Shown: positions 40,001 through 51,042 of the stretch, one piece after another
How positions within the stretch are numbered: position 1 is the stretch's first letter
How the letters are laid out: each line of letters opens with the position of its first letter
Assembly: GCA_964019695.1 (NCBI GenBank)
Contig: OZ026526.1
Span: 9,815,254-9,879,253, forward strand
Reading direction: 5' to 3'
DNA length: 64,000 nucleotides
DNA from: Loripinus fragilis
Lineage: Eukaryota; Mollusca; Bivalvia; Lucinida; Lucinidae
The notes under the pieces: generated by a model
The model's input: the letters and a program-made list of their open reading frames with translations, nothing else
Told to the model about the DNA's origin: nothing
Database searches by the model: none
Program-made: the position numbers and the translations under genes

Positions 40001-43000
40001 ATTCCTCCAACAAGTCATGTATGCTTTAAAACATAATTGAATGAAATATATTGTCACCATAACAACAAGTACGAGTATGGTTAGGTAATGCTAGAAGTTC
40101 CTGGACCTTTAAATGTTGTATACCTATTCCTCCAACAACACGTCAAGCATAATGCAATGAAATATATGGTCACCATTTTAACATGTATGAGTATGGTTGA
40201 GTTTTACTGGATGTACATGGACCTTGAAAACCAAACGTCCTATATCCGTTCGTCCGTCAACACATGTACGGTGTAAAAAGCAATTAAACGAAACATATGG
40301 TCAGGTAATAACATGTATGGTTAGCGGAAACATGCTGAATGGGCTCACGAAGGCGAAGCACCAATTACGCATTTAAGCACGTGCGTAATGACAATCGAAC
40401 GCTTTCAAAAGAATCACATGATGTGTAAATAGGGTTTCCAATAACATGAGGGACTTATTAGAATGTATGTTATCTTTATTTTATTTTACAACCGAGTGAA
40501 ATATTCTAATAATGAAACAGGTACAAATCCTACTGCACGCAGTTGTGTTGTTTCATGTTCATTTTTTGAAAACTTTAAATAGAGCATTCTGTAAAGAAAC
40601 AGTGAAAAACCTGGATCTGATCTGGGTCCTCACTGTTTGTCCCATTACGACACCAGGCTGATAGATATTACCCTACTGGTGTCGTCTGCTGACAACGTTT
40701 CAGAAAAAAGTTGAACCCAAATCAGACCCAACAGAACGTCCAGCCTGATCAGAATCCAAACTGTTTGACAGTCAGATAATATTCCTGAAATAATTTTTCG
40801 AAACAGTTGATTTTGATAAAAAAAAAAGTCATCCGACGACAAATAATCATGCAAAATTATCCAGTAGGCAAAGTGTTAAGATGATACATTACTACTGTTC
40901 TTGACTTGAGCATGTCCATCCATGATGCTGCCTCTGCTGTACGTCCCATTCCAGGCCCATTTGGTGTCGTATGCCAGAGAAAATGGCGTCCCACTCAGAT
41001 CTATAACAAACGTTCCCATTGAAATACACTCAGGAGCACTGGAGTACATGTCACCGGCCCTCCCGTATCTGAAATGTAAGTGGTTGATTGACTTCAAACG
41101 ATTTTATATTATTCAAATGCGAAGTTTAAGGACTGCTGTCCGTTTTATGGCGGTGGTTATGTAATTGATGATTCAGTGCTATACTATGCATTATTACCCA
41201 ACCGTCTATATACGGAGTAATCGTCTATTTTTTGCGATGTCATGAGTCACTGAACTATTCCACCGGTCAATAAATATGACTATAGACTGGCACTATACCA
41301 TGGGTCTGGTTTCCCGCTTCCCTGTTAAAAACACACAGGCGCTTAATATCATGCGCGACGACGATGCGCGTACGGTTCGTTTATGAAAGGAGACGTTACG
41401 CAACAATGGTAAAAATGAGGCATGGTTTGGCAACTTCAAACTACAATAACTCCGTTGTTTATGGTCAGAAACATAAAGTGTGGGTACTCGTTTTCTTAGT
41501 TAGAGCGAGCGGAACATTTTGAGATAAAAATTTAGCAGATTTGGTGAAATTTTCCGTTTTGCAACAAAACCGCATCGTCTACAGCAACTCAATTCAAGGA
41601 ACGCTACTAAGTATTTCTTCAAATGGGTTGGGTAATAAAACAGTTATTTCATGCCTGTTTGTAGTATAGTCAAACAATTACCCCTCGGTACCGGAGACGT
41701 CCTGATGCACTATTCGGCCTCGTGCAATAGTGCATAAGGTCGTCCACGGCACCGCGGGGTAATAGTTTTGACTATACTACAAACAGGCATGAAATAACTG
41801 CATAATACATGTTTTTTTTCTAGTGTTGCAATCCTATCGCTGGCAGAGAAACGGATGCTATGCTTGAAATGTCTTTCTGCCGTCTTGCGGATGCTAGTAG
41901 TCTGTGGCTCTCCTCAGGGTGCCATTGATTGGCCTAAAGGTTGTGATCCTGCAGCCTTGTTCACACCGTACAACCGGCTGCTTTGATGACAGGTTACTAA
42001 CAATGATAACAGATACGGGATTTTATGTCCATTGAAGGGTAGGTTATTATTTCCGGTTGGCAAAATTGTAAGAGAAGCCCTCTGATACTCTGTGGTAAAT
42101 GAGTACACTTGATAGTGTCGAGAAATCATACAGAAACTAGCTGACAGTATATAACTCACAAATAAAGCCACACTTGATCATCATTTCAGAGGTTTCCCGA
42201 GAAAAGTCACAAAAAACGGTAATCTGTTCAGGTTGTGCGTCTCTCCGTCAAAGTCTGCTGTCTGCACTTATATATGATAAAACTACTATCATTCAGCTAC
42301 ATTTCTGCCAAATTTGAAGCCCCAGTTTGATTTTATAAAGTTACTGGAGCCCATCAAAGATAACAGGTTGACGAAAAATGGCTGCCTTTGTCAACAGGTC
42401 AATTTTGAAGTGGCTGTCTTTGATGAAAGGTCATGAATTTTAGTGGCTAACATGGATGACAAGTCATAATTCTAGAAAGTTAATTTAGATTAGCATATTT
42501 CTTCAGCCTGTGGTCTCAACTGAGAGCATAAATCATCTTCCATATTGTATTCAGGTCAAAATAATCTTTTCTGTCATTGGCTAGCTGATATTGACCATAG
42601 GTAAACAGTCTAGTTCCAGACCAGACACTTTAGAAAAAGGGTCCATACTGTTTCTTGGAGGATATAGATACAAAAAATAAGCTCAAAATGTACGTCTAGA
42701 TCAGATATCAGTTAGTTGACATATGGGCATATCCACTATTCAGTGAAATCTTGAGTTTTATTGCACGTTAAGGTTTTAAGGACAGGCTTTGGTTTGGGTT
42801 GTGCCGCAAATCCTGGTCACAGCTCATGTGATCTTTGTTCAAAGCAGTAGCAGTACCTTGGGGCAATATTTCACTTCCCCTATATGAATCAACAGAAAGT
42901 TGTGAATCACTGTTACAGGTTGAATGGAAACCCAATCTTTCCTCACAGCAAAATATTTTCAGCCTTGATTATGGTATGCAAGTTGACATCATGTGATGTT

Positions 43001-46000
43001 GAAAGCTAAACAGGCACGGTGTCTTCTTGCATCTTGGCTGATATCTTTTGTGTTGTGCCTTGGTGACCAAAGTATTTGTTTTGCAGATTTTTATGATAGA
43101 CATCCATCAAAGGGGTCCTCAAACTCTAAATACAAGGGTGTTTCAATAAGTTACCAGCCTGACCTAATTCTAACAGACCGATACAGTCAATATATTTTAT
43201 GTGTTGGTTAGTTGATAATTTATCGTGACTTCAAGCATGGTCAGTGAGCCAAATAATTTTCTTTCATCGAATTAGGTTGTAAGGTAAATTTTATTTTTTA
43301 ATAAATATCTTTAGTTTGAAAAATGAAGTTTGAGTATATAATATATCAACAGAATGGAAATTTTGTCACGTAAATGATGTATAGAAATGAAAAGATTGCG
43401 TAATTTGATACTTCAGTGACCCATGGTTAAGGACGGTGGAGCATAACTATTTTCAGACACGTTGGAAGCTCTCAGATAGTAAAACTTTTTAACAAATGTT
43501 TATCTAATATATCAATAAATATGCGAATATAATTATAAATACATTTTTGTCAAAATAGCAAGGAAAACACTGTCTGAATTATCAAATTTTCCAAAATTTA
43601 AGTTCTAATTTAATTAGGAATAAAATCACTATTTATTTTGAACACTAGGATTTTATTCAAGAGCAACAAATTTTATTCTAATTTTTAAAGAGAAAATTAA
43701 TTCTATTGGCCTCAATTATAGCTTTGTTTCAAGTTAGCATCTGGCAATTTGTCTTTTGAAATGGCTCTTGAACAAAGTAGTGTTGCATATTTCTAAACTC
43801 TGTCCTTAAAGCATATATTATGAAATAACTTAATATATTACAAAGATTTCACTGAAAGGTGGATACAACCTATTGTCATCTAAATGATAGCTGATCTAGA
43901 TGTACATTTTTAGCTTATGTTTTGTATCTATATCCTCTAAGAAACAGTATGGACCCTGTTTCTAAAGTGTCTGGATCTAGACTGTTTACCTATGCTCAGT
44001 ATCAGCTAGCCAAATGACAGATTATGTTGACCTGTATGCAATATGGAAGGTGTTTTATGCTCTCATTTGAGATCACAGGCTGAAGAAATATGTTGAATTA
44101 GATTAACTTTCTAGAATTATGACCTGTCATCCATGTTAGCCACTAACATTCATGACCTGTCATCAAAGACAGCCACTTCAAAATTGACCTGTTGACAAAG
44201 GCAGCCATTTTTCGTCTATCTGTCATCTTTGATGGGCTCCAGTAACTTTATAAAATCAAACTGCGGCTTCAAATTTGGTAGAAATGTAGCTGAATGATAG
44301 TAGTTCTAGAGCTGACTTTGACGGTGAGACGCACAACTTGAACAGATAACCGTTTTTTGTGACTTTTCACGGGAAACCTCTGAAATGATGATCAAGTGTG
44401 GCTTTATTTGTGAGAGATATAATATCAGCTTGCTTCTGTAGGATCTCGCAACACTAACAGGTGTACTCATCCACCACAGAATCCCAGAGGACTTCTCTAA
44501 CAATTTTGCCGACCGAAAATTATAACCTACCCTTCATGGGACATAAAATCCCGTATCTGTCATCATTGTTAGTAGCCTGTCATCAAAGCAGCCGGTTGTA
44601 CGGTGTGTTGTTGGTGTTGGTGTTATTTGTATCTTTCTCACGGTGCCGTGGGTTTGTGTGCAGTGTGTAGTTTTTGGTATTTCCTGGTCATACTCACTTA
44701 CATTTTTCACATTGAATAAACTATAACGGGAGCACTGGAGATATTGATATTGCATATCATATTAAACCTTTTGTATAGTAATGAATTATTCCTTCTGGTT
44801 TGATACTATACACTTGACACAGTCCATTGTATATATCTAGGGATGTCAGAATATTTTTTTAGAAAAAGTATTGTATTTTTTGTCTGAAAATCTTTTTACC
44901 GTAACAAACAGTGTAGGCTCTGATGAAATGCCGCATTGAAGTGAAGGCATTAGCGAGACGAGACTGTTCAGCTGCAAATGCGATGTCCCGAAATTCCTTG
45001 TGCTAGTTCAAAGTATGATCTAAGGACATTCTGAGAGTAGATCGTTTGCTTTATATTTAGCATTTTTAAGCCATAACAAGAACTTACCTTATCTTATTTG
45101 GACCTAAAGTCTTTGAGAAAGTAAAATCGCTCGTATCAATAACCAGTAATCTGGGATTGATACGTAATTTAGTATATTCTGTTCGTCCTCTTTGGGCATA
45201 AAGTTGTCTAGGATAAAGATCTGCACACCCCTGCTTGGAACCTACAAGAAAATGTAAGAAGGTCAGCAAAGGACTTGGATGCCGCACTGCTCGTGAAACT
45301 TTACAGCTCGTTTGTTGTGGGAGAGTATGTTCTAATGTAAGTGACGTCTACAACTCATAAGTTGCTAAAATAAGGTAATCGATATAATAAAATTCGTAAA
45401 TCATTTTCTGAATTCAACCATGACACTCATATCAGATTTATATAAATTGAAGAAGATTGTTGGCTCTAATAATTTTTCAGCGCAGTTCATTAAAATAATT
45501 TCTCATTATAAAAAGATTGGCTATAACATTAATGTATTGCAACAGACTGCATGCTTGGTGGTCAACCCAATCACGGTTGGCAACTTTGCTTTCCTCTTTA
45601 ATTGCACGCCGGTGGGTCGGACTTCAGACTCTATGATGGTTCCGACTTAAAGACTTATCTATTGATGAGATGGTAGGGGCCTGATGCTTTGGCTGTTTGT
45701 CGGGCCCACCGGGGTTTACCTGTTGGATTTCTTTTGCTCCGGTATTCAGTTTAATTTACTGTAGAGTCCTTATCCTTGCTTTATCTCCTTGTTAAATCTT
45801 GATTTATATGTTTTAGGAGATGATGCATTGATAAGTTAGGGGTCTTTCATGCAAACCAAATATCTATGTGTCTTGATCCACATCTGAATTAAGGGTGAGG
45901 TTGGCGCCGTTAAACCGGTTTAAGCCCTCCAGTAAAATATTTTACTGACCGTTCCAAGGCGGTACTTCTTTTGTGGATCTTTTATGTTTTTGTTCTGACT

Positions 46001-49000
46001 TGTGTTTGCTATGTCTGTGCGCGTCTGTTTATATGTGCTTTGTGGTCACCTGCTGGGAAAGGGCTGACCTCTTGGCTCTCGTTTGTGGTGTCTTCTGTGA
46101 GTTTGTCACTTTCCCATTGGTATATCCTGGGTCAGGTGTGGTACTTGATTGTATCGATTCCTGATCTTTGCACCTTTACTTACTTTGATTATTAAATACA
46201 ATATTTGTTTAAAACCTCTTATCCAAATGACCACACCAGAGCCGGTATTTTATGGTGATTAAGCTTATAAATTTAAAAGAATTGTTAGAAAGCCTTATTT
46301 TTCTGATCAAATCCAAATATACTCAACTTCTAAAGAAACCTGACACATACTGTGTGTCAATGTTTTGGTAGTAAATGAATACGATGCACACTTGTCTTTC
46401 CATTGCGTAAAGTTGAACAAAGGTAGACTAAGATGCACTGAGATTATTTGAAAAGATAAACTAATTTTAGACGTCATATCAGCTATCAAAGCGTCACGTA
46501 ACCCCAAAAAAGCGATTTTCGCAAGAATAAAGAAATCACGCAAAATTCACCAAAATTTGACATCTTCTGGGCATTCAAATAAACTATGCACGCATTGTTC
46601 AGCCCAAAAGCCTATTTCCATTTTCTTAATTTTACGTTATGTGCGTTTTATGAACTTTTAAAAAGCACTGCCACTTTATCAACTTTTTCACTTTGTATGA
46701 TGTTTGGAATGCATTTTGACAATGTTTCTGTCTTTTTGAATCACGTAGCTGCCACCTACGTCCATTTGGCGACGTCAAGCGTTACAGGTACATGCTGATA
46801 TGTGTATACTGCAAAGCTGGAGATTCATACGCGATTAAAGTAAAGTGTGGCCTATTTGCACTTCAATAAAGTAGACAGCACACACTAAACGGCGGCATAC
46901 GTTGACAAAGAAAAAACGGTTATTATCCATAGTTTACGTTGTTTCTTAATTGACATTGAATTTGGTTTATTCTGATTTTACCCTCTAAGTTGACGCGAAA
47001 CATAAAGTCTGATTCTTAAAATGCATTCTCTTACAATGATTGTTTGACTCCAAGTCACTTCAGTTTCTAGAAATTCCTTAGACAGAAAGAAAACACTGCT
47101 GTTTAGACTACGTCAAAACACAACTAAAAACCCCAATATCATACGTCACATCAAGAAATAGCAAATTTTAAAATACACTTTTGTCTGTACTGGTATTGAC
47201 CTTGCATACATGACAAAAGTTTTCAAAAATATCTAGACATACACTCCCGAGGCAAAAGTAATAAAAACGGTATTTTTTACGTCGTGACGTCATGTTCTAT
47301 ATTTGATAAATATGTTTTTTCGAAGAATACTTTCGAACGTCTTGTAATTAAGATAAACTCTATAATTTGTTATTCACGAGTTTGAAGAAAGTAAAAGGTG
47401 TCAGGTTTCTTAAGTAGTTAAGTATATGACTAAACGTTATGAAAATGGGATACACCATGTTTTTTTTTCGCCCGTCTGCATGCCTGGTTGTAACCCAAAT
47501 CACGGTTTATAGCTATGGTTTACTCTTTAATTGCACGACAGTGAGCCAGGCCTCAGATTCAATAACGATATTGACGTTAATATTTTATCGGTGGATTGGT
47601 ACCTGATGCTTGTATTTGGCTGGACCCACCGTGACTCAACTAGGGGTTTTCTTCAGCTCTGACTTTCTGTAATTCACGACACCTTTTCTTTGATAGTGTT
47701 ATAATTGGATTAGATTGTTCCTCTGTGACACTGCATTGCATAACTTAGGAAGCCTCTTGCTAAACTTTCTTTGTTTGAACAACACCAGAATCTCGGGCGA
47801 AGATTTGGCGCTAGTAAATGCATTTATGTCCCCACCCTGTGGTTTTGGGTGCTTTACGCTCTGAGACTTGGCTTCTATTTTTGTTGATTCAATGTTTGTT
47901 GTTGCTCCCATTGGTTTCGTGTTTGAACCTTGTTTTGCTATGCAGTGTCATCTCTTGGTTTGCAATCGTCTCACTTAGGAAGTTGGAGCTAGATGCTTTG
48001 CTTTATTTGTCTTCCTGCTGTCTTGTGGCTGTTAATCATTTGTGTATCTTCCTCGTGGTGCCGTGAGTTGTCTGCAGTGTGTGATTGTGGTATTTCCTGA
48101 TCATACTCATTTTTTTCGTATGGTTTCTTTACACTTAATGAAATATCATTTCATTCGCTCCAAACAGTATTTGAGTTCTGACGGAAAACATAATTCTGCT
48201 AAGGCCGGTGCTAGGGGGCGTGAGAATTTTTCCACTCTCCATTATTTCTCAGTTTTCCAGATGATTTAGAGGTCGCAACAGCTGTCAAGTTTAGAACTGT
48301 GTGAAATTGGTAAGACGTCTCCTCGTGCATGGATTTACGGCTCGTAGTGCTGATATTTTCTCATATTCTGGTCCTTCAGGACTATTGAGATCGGACAGAA
48401 AGAGAATACCGCTTAAGCCGGTGCTAGGGGGCGTGATTATTGTTGCACTATCCATTATTTCTCATGAACAGACTCAATAAAACCGATGCTGCTGTTTTTT
48501 AATATTGAAGGGATCCGTGTTCCAGATTAGTATGGTCTCTATTTACTCACCCAAATTATCGTAATAAGAGGCATAATTTGAACTTCTTTCTGCTTTCAAA
48601 GTTAGATACTCTCTTGGCTGACCAGAATCAAAATCTGAAAAAAGATGTGCACAGAGTAAGTGCGCTGAAGAATTGTCGTTCAAATACGTTCAGCTTTTAC
48701 TTGGACCAGTAAAACACGGGTTACACCAAAGGTACTCGCTTACAATCAAAACTTTTCCTTCCAATAGATATACGGGAGACAGACATACAGACAGACAGAC
48801 AGACTGACTTATAAAGCTATGGTAAAGGCCCATTTTCAGAGGATACAAATGCATTTAAAAGTTCTGTTAATTTTACTGTTAATTATTTAGCTTCGGGTCA
48901 AGTATTTGAAACCAATAGGCCATACTTCAAATTTCATGTTTAAGTTTTAGATACAACACATTATCATTTTCAGTACTGTATTTTCGTCTGTTGATATTTT

Positions 49001-50984
49001 TTATAAATCAACATTTTCAAAAACATCTTTCGGGTAAACCATTAGAGTGTGACCTGTACGGTTTGTCTGGTCAAACTGCTTAAAAAATTAATCATCAGGC
49101 GACAGTCTTTACTTTTAAGCAAAACGTTAAACCTGTACTGGAGTTATATTGTTATATTAGAAGCAGTGTGCATATTATAGTTTGTTATATAATGCAAATC
49201 AAACTAAAACCATAGTATAGGCCAATTTTGACCTCAGACGGATCAAAGGTCAGACGAGTTTACTTAGGAGCACGAGAAAGGTAAATAAGAGTGTAACGGT
49301 TGTTTTCTCACCAAATACTTACTGCTCGTGCTATCGAAGTAACAAACTTTCCAATAAATATGTAACGACATGACCAATACAACATCTACAGGCTTAGTCG
49401 AGCGGTCTACGTCTTAAACTGCAAATATTCCGCGAAAAGTTTCAGATTTAGAATCCCTGAGTTCGAGTCCCAAAGTTTTTATTCTTTTTAGCATATTTTT
49501 TTGTTCTTCTTGAATTTCTCATGTTTTACGTGAAGGCTTTTTTTCTATTTGGCGCGTGCTCAATTCATTTGCAAACGAATCCAAAGCAAACACCATGCCG
49601 ATGCAGTGCAGATGCAGAAGATCCATAACCTTTGTAAACAGGAGAAGGAAGTTGGGCTAACAATATCACTGGACCTGGCAAAGGAAAGGACTTCAACCGA
49701 GGCAAGAGTACATGTATCATTGAGCGGCTGATGAAGCCGACCAGACAAAAGAGAAGGAACCTGAACGGTCTAGAACGAAAGAGGGTCCAACTGCACGACT
49801 TTAAAGTACGTTGAGCATGTTTTGTCAGTAGAGCGTGTATACTGGTAAAGAAGATCGCGATAAAGGAAGAACATGAGCCAGTGGTGATCGATCTTGCGTC
49901 AGAAACCGACTACAGCTCCGATGCTGACACTGCCAACGAGACGGAGGGCATGTGAAATTAATTGAATCAGAAAGTTAATACGAAATAAAATACATACCAT
50001 GGTGAAAAAATATAATATAAAAAAGCACACACACGCACGCACGCACGCACGCACGTACACACGCGCATTAAAAGTAAAAAAAAAATATGCTTGACCGAGA
50101 CTCGAACTCGCATTGATTTCTTTCGCATTATAAAACAAAATATATTATAGTGATCTTTACCTACTGAGCTACAGAGAACGTTGACCAAATGGTTAAAAGT
50201 TGACTTCATATTGTATTATGTATTATACATGTAAACACCTATGATACCGCTTTGTAACGGTTTCTACCTGTTTCCCCTTTCACGTGCTGTTAATTCGAAT
50301 AGTCTGATCTTTGATCCGTCTGAGTTCAAAATTGGCCTATACGAGCTTATCACTTCCTCGGTTATTTATCAAGGTCATTAACACAATAGATTAACTCAAT
50401 CTATTGTTCATGACCTTATTAGACTGGTGAGCTGTCACTGTATTAATGACAAAACAACTTTTCTTTTTCATGTTTATACAAATATTACATGGCACTGATC
50501 AGAATTTCTTTCATTCTAAAAGTGTAAAAGAAGATGTACCAGCGATGCAGCGAAAGACAAGCGTTATACTCCATGCAATTGCATGTTTTCCGACGTATTC
50601 GTGATTCCTTATCTTGGAAGTGCAGTCATATCAAAACTATGAAATGTTCTTTATGCAAAGGATGCGTTCTGAGGAGAAATGCAAGGACAAGAACCTTCCA
50701 AAACATGAAGGTATGACCAGGAAATGCCATAATCACAGACACTCATTTGACGCACATAAGATACCTGTGTAAAACGGCCACTCAAAAATAGACAAAACAA
50801 GGATCATAATGACAAATGTTAGCTTAATGAAGGTCGAACGTATTGTTGAATGCTCCTTGGAGCTTTCTGCAATACTTTTGACCTACGTTTAGCGATAATT
50901 TGTATTGGAAACCATTTTTTGGTCTTTTTGAGAGTGGCCGTTTTACACAGGTTTTTACCATAGTACAAGTTATGCAACTATATT

Positions 50985-51042
<58 letters not shown>

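Larger units (their letters stand above)
49220..50337. mobile_element. TIR element (1.1 kb) enclosing two tRNA-like sequences
   Basis: TIRs GGCCAATTTTGACCTCAGAC / GTCTGAGTTCAAAATTGGCC continue into GGATCAAAGGTCAGAC and complement; flanks are TATA on both sides. It contains convergent tRNA-like segments at 49392-49480 (+) and 50084-50176 (-), and a CACACGCACGC tract at 50028-50065. One 60-codon frame at 49549-49731 has no recognised domain. Confidence 0.7.

Noticed and set aside
42993..43211. 73-codon frame with hydrophobic N-terminus in the foldback loop
   Set aside because: Isolated, with no homology recognised, and length expected by chance in this amount of AT-rich sequence.
49392..50176. 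Two functional tRNA genes
   Set aside because: A and B boxes are visible, but acceptor stems do not pair convincingly and the central parts are overlong; they belong to a mobile element.
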